A stretch of DNA of 64,000 nucleotides from Arthrobacter gallicola (GCF_014836775.1 NZ_JACSQD010000008.1:149034-213033), one strand, 5' to 3'; positions 27,692 through 36,096 are shown, counted from the stretch's first letter. A program made the numbers and translations. Notes: a model not told the origin generated them from the sequence alone.

Positions 27692-28219
27692 ATGGCCGAG
27701 CCTGCAGAGATATCCCGGCGTGGCGGATCCGTTCCTCCGTCGGCACAGGACCTCACTCCGGGACAACTCTCTGCACGCAGCGGCGTGGCTGTTTCCGCCC
27801 TCCATTATTACGAGGCCGAAGGTCTCATCAGCAGCCGGCGCACCGCCGGAAACCAACGCCGCTACGCGCGCCATACACTGCGCCGGGTCGCCTTCATCAG
27901 AGTCTCTTCCCAACTCGGCATCCCGCTGCGGGATATCCGGGCGGCACTGGACACACTCCCACCGGATCGTGCACCCACCCGAAGTGACTGGGCCCTGCTT
28001 TCCGCCGGCTGGCGCCAGGTCCTTGAAGACCGGATCGACGGCATGCTGCGGCTGCGCGACCAGTTGGACGGCTGCATAGGCTGTGGGTGCCTGTCCCTCA
28101 CATCCTGTTCGTTGTACAACTCCCAGGATGTGCTGGCGGCTGAGGGAACCGGACCGCGGCTGCTGCTTTCACGGGAGCGCGCACCGGAGCAGCCGCGGCA
28201 GGTGGACGCGTCCGATTGA
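27692..28219 (+). CDS. soxR: Redox-sensing MerR-family regulator SoxR
   Basis: 175 aa. N-terminal MerR helix-turn-helix [20 protein letters not shown] with [18 protein letters not shown] wing; dimerisation helix; then the diagnostic [2Fe-2S] motif [12 protein letters not shown], with Cys128, 131, 133 and 139 all present in the C-X2-C-X-C-X5-C spacing. SoxR activates target promoters when its cluster is oxidised by redox-cycling compounds. No SoxS is seen, as usual outside enterics; the direct target is the divergent MFS gene. The N-terminal ~20 residues are a nonconserved extension. Confidence 0.96.
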   Translation: MAEPAEISRRGGSVPPSAQDLTPGQLSARSGVAVSALHYYEAEGLISSRRTAGNQRRYARHTLRRVAFIRVSSQLGIPLRDIRAALDTLPPDRAPTRSDWALLSAGWRQVLEDRIDGMLRLRDQLDGCIGCGCLSLTSCSLYNSQDVLAAEGTGPRLLLSRERAPEQPRQVDASD

Positions 28220-28253
28220 GTTGCCGGAGCCGGGAAGCGCGCTGGACCGGCAG

Positions 28254-28628
28254 TTAGCTCTCCGTGACTGCGGGGAGCTCCTGCAGCGACCATTGATTCC
28301 CGTCCGGATCGCTGAAGTACACGAACGTACCCCAGTCCAGCGGCGTGACTTCACTGGTTTCCACCCCTGCGTTCAGCAGATGCTGCCGGGCCCCAGCAGC
28401 ATTCGGCACCACGATCTGGATGCGCTGGCTGCCCGGAACCATGTCTGTGGTGCCCTCCCCGATCACCACGGAGCAGGCGGACCCCGGCGGCGTCAGTTGG
28501 ACGAAGCGCAGGTCCTCATTCACCCGCTGGTCAAAGTCGTCAGCGAAGCCCACCTGGTTCACATAGAAGTTCTTGGCGGCGTCTACGTCGGACACCGGCA
28601 CGGGGACAAGTTCGATTTTCCAGTCCAT
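28254..28628 (-). CDS. VOC-family (glyoxalase/dioxygenase-like) protein
   Basis: 124 aa from the ATG at 28628. Two beta-alpha-beta-beta-beta repeats: [23 protein letters not shown] in the first, [20 protein letters not shown] and [17 protein letters not shown] in the second. The metal-binding Glu near the C-terminus (LQELP) is kept. Members include glyoxalases, antibiotic-binding and lyase enzymes; this one cannot be placed further. Start is supported by a leaderless layout (TACGAT seven bases before ATG). Confidence 0.88.
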   Translation of the reverse strand: MDWKIELVPVPVSDVDAAKNFYVNQVGFADDFDQRVNEDLRFVQLTPPGSACSVVIGEGTTDMVPGSQRIQIVVPNAAGARQHLLNAGVETSEVTPLDWGTFVYFSDPDGNQWSLQELPAVTES

Positions 28629-28635
28629 GCCAGCG

Positions 28636-28641
28636 ATCGTA
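28636..28641 (-). promoter_or_regulatory. -10 box of a leaderless promoter for the VOC gene
   Basis: TACGAT on the minus strand, seven bases before the ATG, with no Shine-Dalgarno between. Confidence 0.4.
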
Positions 28642-28751
28642 GGCCCGGTGGGGGCAGGCACCAAGGGGCCAGCGGTCAGGATCGGTCCGCAAAGCAAGGA
28701 TTCGCGGATCCGGTTAGGAATAAGCCTGCTGATCATTTGGTTGCGCCGAGT

Positions 28752-29636
28752 ATGACTGAGCAGACTGAACCCGCCGAACTGACCGACCAGCCACTGCCCG
28801 CCACCCTCGACCTCAAGGACCTCGGCACCGTCCGCAGGCTCGGTTTCGGGGCCATGCGCATTGTCGGCCCCGGAGTATGGGGTGAGCCGGAAAGCCGCGG
28901 CACCGCCGTCGAAGTGGTCCGCCGCGCCGTCGAACTGGGCGTTGATTTCATTGACACTGCTGATTCGTACGGCCCGAACATCAGCGAAGAGATCATTGCC
29001 GAAGCTCTCTACCCCTATCCCGACGGCGTGCGGATCGCCACCAAGGCCGGTTTTGTGCGCACCGGACCGGACGAATGGACTCCTCTGGGCCGTCCCGAGT
29101 ACCTCCGCCAGCAGGCCGAGCTGAGCCTGCGCAAACTCAAGGTGGATTCACTGGACCTGTTCCAGCTGCACCGCATTGATCCCACTGTCGACGCCGAGGA
29201 ACAGTTCGCGGTGCTGCGGGACCTCCAGCAGGAAGGCAAGGTCAAGGCCCTGGGCCTGTCCCAGGTCAGCGTAGAACAGCTGAAGACGGCGGAAAAGTAC
29301 TTCACCGTTTCCACCGTGCAGAACCGCTACAACCTCACTGACCGCTCCTCCGAGGACGTCCTGGACTACGCGACGGCCAACGGCATCGGCTTCATCCCCT
29401 GGGCGCCGATTTCGGCCGGTGAACTGGCCCAGCCCGGCGGTGTCCTGGACACCGCCGCGAAGAAGCTCGGTGCCACCACGTCCCAGGTGGCACTGGCGTG
29501 GCTGCTGCGACGCTCCCCGGTGATGATGCCGATCCCCGGGACCGGTTCCGTGGCCCACCTCGAAGAAAACCTCAGGGCCGCGGACCTGGTCCTTGATGCT
29601 GCCACCTACGCGGAGATCGACGCCGCCGCCGGTTAG
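28752..29636 (+). CDS. Aldo/keto reductase
   Basis: 294 aa from the ATG at 28752, divergent from the VOC gene. AKR catalytic tetrad residues visible in [11 protein letters not shown] (Asp, Tyr), IATKAGFV (Lys) and [10 protein letters not shown] (His). NADPH-binding segment near the C-terminus: [18 protein letters not shown]. Most like the Tas/AKR11-type oxidoreductases of Actinobacteria. Reduces an aldehyde or ketone; substrate unknown. Followed 58 bp later by a DJ-1/PfpI gene, a pairing consistent with carbonyl detoxification. Confidence 0.94.
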   Translation: MTEQTEPAELTDQPLPATLDLKDLGTVRRLGFGAMRIVGPGVWGEPESRGTAVEVVRRAVELGVDFIDTADSYGPNISEEIIAEALYPYPDGVRIATKAGFVRTGPDEWTPLGRPEYLRQQAELSLRKLKVDSLDLFQLHRIDPTVDAEEQFAVLRDLQQEGKVKALGLSQVSVEQLKTAEKYFTVSTVQNRYNLTDRSSEDVLDYATANGIGFIPWAPISAGELAQPGGVLDTAAKKLGATTSQVALAWLLRRSPVMMPIPGTGSVAHLEENLRAADLVLDAATYAEIDAAAG

Positions 29637-29693
29637 GATTTCTGCCCGGCAATTCCTCAGACTCCCCACCACTGATCCCCCGAAAGGATACCC

Positions 29694-30395
29694 ATGAACA
29701 ACATCCTGATGATTGTTTCCGCTGCCAACTCCCTGACCATGAAGGACGGCTCCGAACACCCCACCGGGTTCTGGGCCGAAGAGCTGGTGGAAGCCCACCG
29801 CACCCTGCTCGAAGCCGGACACCGGATCACCTTCGCAACACCCGGAGCCAAGGCCCCTACAGTCGACGAGATCAGCTTGACCCCCGAGCAGGCCGGCGGG
29901 GAAGAAAAGGCTGAACGGCTGCGGGCCTACCTGGAAGAGCTGCGTCCGGAACTGGATTCGCCGATGTCACTGGCCGATGTGGTTCCGCTGGAGTACGACG
30001 CCGTCGTGATCCCGGGCGGGCACGGCCCCATGGCGGACCTGACAACAGACTGGGACATGGGCCGGATCCTCATTGCAGCCAACGACGCCGGCCTGGTGAT
30101 CGCACCGTTCTGCCACGGCCCGGCCGCACTGCTGAGCGCTGAAACGCCGGACGCCGGGTTCGCGTTCTCCGCGCGGCGGCTGACTGTGTTCACCAACTCG
30201 GAGGAACTCGGCGGCGGCACCGGCGAAAACACCCCCTGGTTCGTGGCTGATGCGCTGCGGGACAAAGGCGCCATCGTCGAAGCCGGACCCGACTGGGAGA
30301 GCTTCGTGGTCACGGACGGCAACCTCATCACCGGCCAGAACCCGCAGTCCAGCGTGGACGTCGCCCGGCAGGTCGCAGCCTCACTTCAGGGCTAG
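29694..30395 (+). CDS. DJ-1/PfpI family protein (Hsp31-type, class I glutamine amidotransferase-like)
   Basis: 233 aa; AAAGGA upstream of the ATG. N-terminus NNILMIVSAANSLTMKDGSE and HPTGFWAEELVEAH match Hsp31/HchA-like members; the nucleophile elbow is IAPFCHGPAALLSA with Cys140, and the Glu of PEQ and His141 complete the site. NLITGQNPQSS near the end is also conserved. The family has glyoxalase III, deglycase or chaperone activity. Sits with a VOC protein and an aldo/keto reductase, together suggesting reactive-carbonyl defence. Confidence 0.93.
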   Translation: MNNILMIVSAANSLTMKDGSEHPTGFWAEELVEAHRTLLEAGHRITFATPGAKAPTVDEISLTPEQAGGEEKAERLRAYLEELRPELDSPMSLADVVPLEYDAVVIPGGHGPMADLTTDWDMGRILIAANDAGLVIAPFCHGPAALLSAETPDAGFAFSARRLTVFTNSEELGGGTGENTPWFVADALRDKGAIVEAGPDWESFVVTDGNLITGQNPQSSVDVARQVAASLQG

Positions 30396-30476
30396 CGGCT
30401 GGCCCGCCGCTGCCGGATTCTGCACACGGCTTCATCTGTCTCAGTGCGGACCGCGGCGGGCTGGCAGACTGGGATC

Positions 30477-31331
30477 ATGACTGTCCTGATTGCCGGCTGC
30501 GGCGACCTCGGTACGGAAGCCGGCCTGCGGTTCGCCGCGGCCGGTTTTTCCGTGCTGGGCTGGCGCCGCTCCCCGGAGAAGATTCCCGCGCCCATCCAGG
30601 CCCAGGCCGCGGACCTGCGCGGTGAGCTGCCCCGCATTCCCGGGGACACCGACGTCGTCGTCATTGCTGTGGCCGCCAGCGAACGCACCGAAGCGGCCTA
30701 CCGGGCGGCGTATGTGGACGGCACAGCGAATGTGCTGAACGCTTTGGAGCGCGACGGCGGGCGGCCGCGGCGGATTCTGTTCGTCTCCTCGACCGCGGTG
30801 TACGGGGACGCCGGCGGCGGCTGGCTGGATGAGGACTCCCCCACCGACCCGGCGTCGGTCACCGGGGCGGTGATCCGTGAAGCGGAGGAGCTGCTGCACT
30901 CGCGCCGGCCGGACGCGATCGTGCTCCGGCTTGCCGGGATTTACGGGCCAGGCCGGACCCGGCTGATCGACCAGGTGCGGGCCGGAATTTCCAACCCTGG
31001 ACCCGGGCAGCTGACCAACCGGATTCACCGTGATGACGCCGCCGCGGCGATCGTGCACCTAACAACGGCGGTTGCCGATCCGGCGCCGCTGTACCTTGGC
31101 GTGGATGACGAGCCCGTGGAGCTGGCGCAAGTGCTGGAATTCCTGTCCGGAGAGCTGGGAGTTCCGCTGGACCCTGCGCCCGCGGACCAGGGGCAGCGCC
31201 GAGCCAGCCGCGGCGGAAACCGGCGGCTTTCCAATGCCCGGCTGCATGGCACGGGCTTCGACTTCAGCTACCCCACGTTCCGTGAGGGATACCGCGCCGT
31301 GCTGGCCGGCGACGGCGTCCGGCACGCGTAG
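30477..31331 (+). CDS. NAD-dependent epimerase/dehydratase (extended SDR, YeeZ-like)
   Basis: 284 aa from the ATG at 30477. Atypical Rossmann motif IAGCGDLGTEAGLRFAAAGF at the N-terminus (GxxGxxG variant), FVSSTAVYGDAGGGWLDE containing the Ser/Tyr region, and LRLAGIYGPGRTRLIDQV typical of extended SDRs. The Lys of the YxxxK motif is not evident (VYGDAGG), as in the YeeZ-like atypical group. Substrate unknown. CAGACT six bases before the ATG and weak Shine-Dalgarno suggest a leaderless start. The last codons (GVRHA, stop) were copied into the tandem array that follows. Confidence 0.88.
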   Translation: MTVLIAGCGDLGTEAGLRFAAAGFSVLGWRRSPEKIPAPIQAQAADLRGELPRIPGDTDVVVIAVAASERTEAAYRAAYVDGTANVLNALERDGGRPRRILFVSSTAVYGDAGGGWLDEDSPTDPASVTGAVIREAEELLHSRRPDAIVLRLAGIYGPGRTRLIDQVRAGISNPGPGQLTNRIHRDDAAAAIVHLTTAVADPAPLYLGVDDEPVELAQVLEFLSGELGVPLDPAPADQGQRRASRGGNRRLSNARLHGTGFDFSYPTFREGYRAVLAGDGVRHA

Positions 31332-31742
31332 GCCGGGCTGCCGGCGGGCGGGTAGGCCTGAACCGACGGTCAGTGCCGGCGGGCGCGTAGGCCGGGCTGC
31401 CGGCGAGCGGGCGCAGGCCGGGCTGCCGGCGGGCGGGCGCAGGCCGGGTGGCAGAGCCGGCGCGGCGGGCGTGAGCCGACGACGTCCGACGTCCGTAGGC
31501 CGGCGCGGCGGGCGCGAGCCGACGACGTCCGGCGTCCGTAGGCCGGGCTGCCGGCGGGCGCGTAGGCCGGGCTGCCGGCGGGCGCGTAGGCCGGGCTGCC
31601 GGCGGGCGGGCGCAGGCCGGGTGGCAGAGCCGGCGCGGCGGGCGCGAGCCGACGACGTCCGGCGTCCGTAGGCCGGGCCAGAGCCGGCACGCGTAGGCCG
31701 GGCTGCCGGCGGACGCGTAGGCCTGAACCGACGGTCAGTGCC
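31321..31742. repeat. GC-rich tandem repeat array grown from the SDR gene 3' end
   Basis: The array is a mosaic of a ~24-bp unit (GTAGGCCGGGCTGCCGGCGG plus a variable GCGC tail) and a ~55-bp unit (CAGGCCGGGTGGCAGAGCCG through GACGACGTCCGGCGTCCG), the latter present twice with a further partial copy. A 57-bp segment that starts in the SDR stop region (31321-31377) recurs at 31686-31742 with only a few changes, so it bounds the array at both ends. No credible gene lies here. Confidence 0.85.
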
Positions 31743-31800
31743 CTCGGGCCCCAGCTTCGAGTGGGCCGGCGGGCTTCGGTGAGGCACAGAGTGCCTCCAC

Positions 31801-32046
31801 TTTGGGACTTCCCTGCCGGTTTGGGACTTCCCCGCCGCGGCGCCGCGCAGGAAAGTCCCAAACTGGCGGGAATGTCCCGAACCGGAGGGATCCGGCACCG
31901 GCTCAAGTCCCAAACCGGCGGGAATGTCCCGAACCGGAGGGATCCGGCGCCGGCTCAAGTCCCAAACCGGCTGGAATGTCCCAAACCGGAGGGATCCGGC
32001 ACCGACTCAAGTCCCAAACCGGCTGGAATGTCCCAAACCGGAGGGG
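31801..32046. repeat. 52-bp tandem repeat, about 3.7 copies, with inverted leader
   Basis: Units at 31853-31904, 31905-31956, 31957-32008 and partial 32009-32046, beginning AAGTCCCAAACCGGCGGGAA. Just before, 31816-31830 (GCCGGTTTGGGACTT) is the reverse complement of the unit start, so the leader can fold back on the first unit. The core CCAAACCGG-(A/C)GGG is shared with scattered elements at 33.05-33.21 kb. Adjacent units, no spacers, so not CRISPR. Confidence 0.88.
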
Positions 32047-32060
32047 TAGCCGCAGTAGGA

Positions 32061-32210
32061 TCAGCTGGCAGCGGCACGGGCGTCAGCCATGAACCGGCGG
32101 GTGTAGGAGGCCTGTGAGTCTTCGGTGCCGGCGGTGGCCTCCTCCCTTGCCGGTCCGAGAATATGGCCGAAGTGGGTGAAGATCGTGTCCCGCGGATAAA
32201 CAGCTGGACA
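32061..32210 (-). pseudogene. Possible C-terminal remnant of an unknown protein
   Basis: An open frame of 49 codons ends with a plausible protein tail (TIFTHFGHILGPAREEATAG then SQASYTRRFMADARAAAS). It has no start. Upstream, another frame reads WVQDLDVQLFIRG and could join it by one frameshift near 32185. I recognise no family. It may be a decayed gene end next to the repeat array, or chance. Confidence 0.25.
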
Positions 32211-32278
32211 TCAAGGTCCTGCACCCAGCTGCCAGTCTGCCGCCCTTGCACAGGGCCACGACGGGCAGATTCGGCGAA

Positions 32279-32734
32279 CTAGCTGAACTGGACGGGCGGG
32301 CCGAGGTACAGCAGCACCGAGAAAACGGCCACGATGGCGATAAGCACGCCCACCACAGAGATCACCGGCCGACGGAGAATGAAGGCCTGGACCTGCTCCA
32401 CGAAACCGGAAGGCTGGTCGCCTCCGGGAGCCAGCCGCCACCCGCCGCCGAGCTTGCCCTTCTTGTCCATGGACTTCTCAAAGGGGATGGTGGCGTAGGG
32501 GATGACGGCGGTGGCGAGGCCGAGCACGATCGTGCTGAACTTCCACTTTTGGTTGACGCCGACAAACACGGTGCTGGCCGCGTAGGAGAGGAAGATGAAG
32601 CCGTGCGTGCCACCGGCCGGTCCCATCAGGGCATCCTGCCCGAAGCCATACTTCATCACCATCGCTGCGATCAGCAGGGTCCAGGTCACGGCCTCCGCGA
32701 AGGCCAGGGCACGGAACAGGGTACGGGGTTGCAT
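32279..32734 (-). CDS. DUF3817 integral membrane protein
   Basis: 151 aa with three to four hydrophobic segments: FRALAFAEAVTWTLLIAAMV, GGTHGFIFLSYAASTVFVGV, TIVLGLATAVIPYATIPF and a C-terminal VISVVGVLIAIVAVFSVLLY. The FRALAFAEAVTW and GPAGGTHGFIF signatures match DUF3817, a widespread actinobacterial family of unknown function. Ends in a short tail LGPPVQFS. ATG start at 32734, preceded on the coding strand by GGGAAGGTTACCCACCCC, a usable but weak Shine-Dalgarno. Confidence 0.92.
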   Translation of the reverse strand: MQPRTLFRALAFAEAVTWTLLIAAMVMKYGFGQDALMGPAGGTHGFIFLSYAASTVFVGVNQKWKFSTIVLGLATAVIPYATIPFEKSMDKKGKLGGGWRLAPGGDQPSGFVEQVQAFILRRPVISVVGVLIAIVAVFSVLLYLGPPVQFS

Positions 32735-33498
32735 GGGGGTGGGTAACCTTCCCTAGGGGGTTTGCCAACAGTATGTCAGCATGGCCCGCGGGTACTCAAC
32801 TCGGAGCCTTCCTGCCCGGACCGGCCCAGCTAACGGTTACCGGCGTCCGGGAGCCCCGGGTGGCCGGGTTGTACGCGCTGCTTCGGAACCAACAGCTGTC
32901 TCCGAGCTGGGCCACCCACGCTTCCCACTCTCTGTGACGAAAGTGCACTTCTGGGACCCCACCGGCCCCACCCGTCACGAAGGCTGGGAATCCCGGCAGC
33001 TCTCGCTTCTTCCGTCGTCCCCTCCCAGATTCACTCCGTTTTGGGCTAAATCGACCGCTTTGGGATTTCCCTGCCATTGCGCAGCGGAGGGATTTCCCGA
33101 AACGGCGGGGTTCTCCCCAAACGGAGGGAAACTGTGTAACGAACCGGGGGGTTTTTCCCAATCCGGAGGGGAACAGGACACGAACCGGCGGGTTTTTCCC
33201 AAACCGGACCCACAAGCTCTCCCCACGTCCGTCTGCTTCTTACGCCGGGCTCCGCCGGCGCTACGAGTGCTCAAGGCGCCCCGGTCCGACCCAGGCCCAG
33301 TCTGGCCCCGGCTCAGCTCCGACGCCGCGCCCCTTCCGGCCCCGGCTCACCCCCGTGCGCCTCCGGCCCCGGCCTCCGCGACCCTTCCGGCTTCCGGCTC
33401 AGCGCCTCCGGCCCCGCGCCGCTCCCCGCCTCGGGCCCCGGCCCCCGCGGGCCTGGCCCGGCCCCGGCCCCCGCGACGAGCCCGGCCCCGCCCGGAAA
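32735..33498. repeat. Gene-free region with CCAAACCGG-type repeats and low-complexity GC tract
   Basis: No convincing gene in either strand. 33050-33215 carries several spaced copies of a motif like TTTTTCCCAAACCGG and GAACCGGCGGG, related to the 52-bp repeat at 31.85 kb. 33281-33498 is a run of GGCCCCGGC-like words, probably slippage-prone. 32935-32985 has GTGACGAA/CGTCACGAA inverted words. Long open frames here are repeat artefacts. Confidence 0.6.
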
Positions 33499-34296
33499 CT
33501 ACCGATAGAGCTCCGGCCGGACATCGTGCTCGTAGGTGTTGATCTTCCGCGCGCGCCGCACTTCGGCTGCCTCGACCTCGGCGAACAGGAGCTCCTCGTC
33601 CGCGCCCGCAGCGGCCAGCAGGGTGCCATACGGCGAAGCAATCACGCTGGCACCGGTGAAGTCAGGGGCCGTGTGATTGGCATAGGCAATGTAGACGCCG
33701 TTCTCCAGTGCGCGGGCCGGAACCAGCAGGGTGGAGATCCGCTCGGCGTTGTAGGTGAGCAGGGGCTGCGGCCCGCCGACGTCGCCGGTGGCCGGCACCG
33801 CGGTGGGAATACAGAGCAGGTCCGCACCTGCCCGCGCGGCGGAACGGGCATATTCCGGAAACTCGATGTCGTAACAGATTCCCAGCGCGATCCGCAGGCC
33901 CTGGAACTCCGCCACCTGCGGCACACCATCGCCCGGGGAAAAGGACCCGCGTTCTTCGTCCCCGAACAGGTGGGCCTTGCGGTAGCGCAGCAGTTCCTCG
34001 CCCGAGCCATCGAACAGTGAGGCAGAAATGTACCCGGTGCCGGCGTCGTCCTCCACGGTCGAAGCGACGACGCCGATTCCTGCCTCGCGCGCGGTCCGCG
34101 CCAGCTCCGCGCGGATTGCGGCGCCGTCGGAGTTGCGGACCCGTGCCGGGGCGTAGCCGGTGGCGAACAGTTCCGGCGTCAGGATCAGGTGCGCGCCGGC
34201 GTCGGCCGCCTGCAGCGTAAAGCGCCGCAGAAGCGCCAGGTTCGTCTCCGGGTTATTCAACTCCGCGCCTGCCTGCAGCACTGCTATCCGAACCAT
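33499..34296 (-). CDS. Carbon-nitrogen hydrolase (nitrilase superfamily amidase)
   Basis: 265 aa. The catalytic triad is intact: Glu42 (LILTPELFATGY), Lys107 (LRYRKAHLFG) and Cys141 (LGICYDIEFPEYAR). Length and the FATGY/GICYD signatures match branch-13-like amidases (for example R-stereoselective or omega-amidase-like enzymes), not true nitrilases. Hydrolyses an amide or N-carbamoyl bond in the cytoplasm. Divergent from an operon containing an NCS1 nucleobase-type permease, so I infer the imported N-compound or its product is its substrate. The shared promoter holds a strong palindrome at 34396. Confidence 0.92.
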   Translation of the reverse strand: MVRIAVLQAGAELNNPETNLALLRRFTLQAADAGAHLILTPELFATGYAPARVRNSDGAAIRAELARTAREAGIGVVASTVEDDAGTGYISASLFDGSGEELLRYRKAHLFGDEERGSFSPGDGVPQVAEFQGLRIALGICYDIEFPEYARSAARAGADLLCIPTAVPATGDVGGPQPLLTYNAERISTLLVPARALENGVYIAYANHTAPDFTGASVIASPYGTLLAAAGADEELLFAEVEAAEVRRARKINTYEHDVRPELYR

Positions 34297-34395
34297 TTTG
34301 CACTCCTGCCGGGCTGATCTGCCGCTACGTCATGTGGTGGTCACAATCACAAAAACCGTTGACTCTTTCCATCATAGGCATAAGCATGATGCTCA

Positions 34396-34414
34396 AACCG
34401 AATGTCATTCGGTT
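34396..34414. promoter_or_regulatory. 19-bp perfect palindrome, probable TetR operator
   Basis: AACCGAATGTCATTCGGTT: perfect 8-bp arms around GTC, in the divergent promoter of the nitrilase gene and the small-protein/NCS1/adh/tetR operon. Size and symmetry fit TetR-family operators; the regulator gene is the last of the operon (37227). A -10-like TATGAT for the nitrilase gene lies at 34376-34371 and a -35-like TTGACT at 34359 in the other direction. Confidence 0.7.
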
Positions 34415-34441
34415 AGCGGTTTCTGAGATCTGAGGAGATGT

Positions 34442-34612
34442 GTGGACCCGACAACGACGCGCGGTGACGAGCTGGCCGACCGCCTGCGGCAAATAGCTGA
34501 AGACGAACACCAGGACCCGTCCCGGCGGGCACTGACCGGCCGTGAACTTGCCGCCTACGTGGGCACCGCCGTCGTGCTCTGCCTTATTGGACTGCTGGTG
34601 ATGTCGCTGTGA
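34442..34612 (+). CDS. 56-aa single-span membrane protein coupled to NCS1 permease
   Basis: GTG start at 34442 with GAGGAG at 34432-34437. The product is a charged N-terminal half (DELADRLRQIAEDEHQDPSR, ALTGRELAAY) followed by one membrane helix (VGTAVVLCLIGLLVMSL). Its stop overlaps the permease GTG start (GTGA), so the two are translationally coupled. I do not recognise a named family. Size, topology and coupling resemble small accessory subunits of other symporters (for example YjcH with ActP or YhdT with PanF), so an accessory role for the permease is inferred. Confidence 0.75.
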   Translation: MDPTTTRGDELADRLRQIAEDEHQDPSRRALTGRELAAYVGTAVVLCLIGLLVMSL

Positions 34613-36096
34613 GCGGCAAACGCACAGCGGAAACCTCCGACCGCAGCGCCTCCCTTGGGTCTTTCCCCCTCCTCAAGGGCGAGCGCATCTGGAGCGGTGC
34701 CGAGTTCACCTGGGTGAACGTGTCCCTGGCCATTGCCACATGGGCGTTCCTGGTCGGCGGATCCACGGCCCTGCTGGTTGGTTTCCAGCAGGGCCTGGCG
34801 GCGATGGTCATCGGCAACGCGATCGGCCTGTCCTTTATGGTGCTGGCCTCCGTGGTGTCGAGCCAGCGCCACGGCGGTGAGCAGTACACCATGCTGCGGC
34901 CGGTGTTCGGTCTGGTTGGCGTGGGCATCCTGGTGTTCACCGTCATTCTGGTGACCGAGATGGGCTGGTCCTCGCTGCTGTCCATCATGGTCGGCCGCGC
35001 GGTCACGCAGGTCTCCAACGAAGCGTTCGGCACCGACTTCGGCCCGGAGTCGGTGATGGTCACCGTGGTGGCGCTGCTGGCGATCGCCGCCGCCTGGTGG
35101 ATTCTCTCCCGCGGTCCGGTCATGATCGGCCGGTTCAACAAGTTCATCGCCCCCGGCCTGGTGGTCATCACGGCGGGCCTGATGGTCTTCCTGATCCTGA
35201 ACACCTCCTGGGACGCACTGCTGACCGCCTCACCGCTGGCCCCCTTCGAGGACGACCGGCTGAACTTTATGCTGGCCGTGGAGTTCAACGCCGGCGTGGG
35301 GGTTTCCTGGTACCCGGTCATGGGCTCCCTGGCCCGGCTGACCAAGTCGCCCAAGGCCGCCCTGTGGCCGGCGTTCGGCGGCCTGTTCGTTGCCACGATC
35401 ATTGCCCAGGTTGTGGGCATGGGCGCGGCCCTGACTCTCGGCGACTCGGATCCCACCGTGTGGATGCTGCCCTTCGGCGGGCCCATCCTGGGGGCGGCAA
35501 TCCTGCTGTTCATCGCGTTCGCTAACATCACCAGCATCTCCTCGATCGTCTATTCGACCGTGCTGGCACTCCGCCAGGCCAGCGGCAACCTGCTGGCCAA
35601 AGCCCCGTGGCCGCTGCTCTGCGCCGCTTTCTTTGTCCTGCCGGCCATCCTGGCGTTCTTCCCCGGCTTTATGTACGACCAGTTCATGGTGTTCGTGACC
35701 ATCAGCGGCGCGTTCCTGTCCGCCATGTGCGGGGCGATCATTGCGGACTACTTCATCCTGCGCCGGCAGCACCTCAACCTGCCGGACATCTTCAAACCCG
35801 GCGCCGCGAGCCGCTACCACTTCTCCGCCGGGGTGAACTGGGCCGGCCTCGCAGCCGTCGCAGTCGGTGCCGCCTTCTACCTCAGCATCTACAACCCGGT
35901 CACGCTGGAAACCCTCCCGGTCTTCAGCTACACCACCGCGTCCCTGCCGGCAGCGCTGCTAGCCGGCGCCGTCTACTACCTGCTCGCGTCGCTGGTCTAT
36001 AAGTGGCGCAATCTGGGCGGGTTCCGGGACGCCCCGGAGACATCTGTCTCCACAGCCACCACCGCAGCACAAACCGCAGTAAAGGATCCAGCATGA
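34609..36096 (+). CDS. NCS1 family permease (cytosine/purine/hydantoin type)
   Basis: 495 aa, about 12 membrane helices. Family features: N-terminal GERIWSGAEFTWVNVSLAIA, WAFLVGGSTALLVGFQQGLA with short loop GNAIGLSF, MLRPVFGLVGVG, and the central FNAGVGVSWYPVMGSLARLT. Imports nucleobases, allantoin, hydantoin or related N-compounds with Na+ or H+. GTG start overlaps the small protein gene; its stop overlaps the next gene's ATG. Substrate not certain; the nitrilase-superfamily amidase and alcohol dehydrogenase nearby suggest an amide or alcohol-bearing N-compound. Confidence 0.9.
   Translation: MSGKRTAETSDRSASLGSFPLLKGERIWSGAEFTWVNVSLAIATWAFLVGGSTALLVGFQQGLAAMVIGNAIGLSFMVLASVVSSQRHGGEQYTMLRPVFGLVGVGILVFTVILVTEMGWSSLLSIMVGRAVTQVSNEAFGTDFGPESVMVTVVALLAIAAAWWILSRGPVMIGRFNKFIAPGLVVITAGLMVFLILNTSWDALLTASPLAPFEDDRLNFMLAVEFNAGVGVSWYPVMGSLARLTKSPKAALWPAFGGLFVATIIAQVVGMGAALTLGDSDPTVWMLPFGGPILGAAILLFIAFANITSISSIVYSTVLALRQASGNLLAKAPWPLLCAAFFVLPAILAFFPGFMYDQFMVFVTISGAFLSAMCGAIIADYFILRRQHLNLPDIFKPGAASRYHFSAGVNWAGLAAVAVGAAFYLSIYNPVTLETLPVFSYTTASLPAALLAGAVYYLLASLVYKWRNLGGFRDAPETSVSTATTAAQTAVKDPA

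Noticed and set aside
31853..32046. Possible CRISPR array
   Set aside because: The 52-bp units abut directly without variable spacers and no cas genes are present.
32781..33542. 253-codon frame over the repeat/low-complexity region
   Set aside because: Its product is Pro/Ala/Arg-rich, mirrors the repeats and overlaps the nitrilase 3' end; no start signal.
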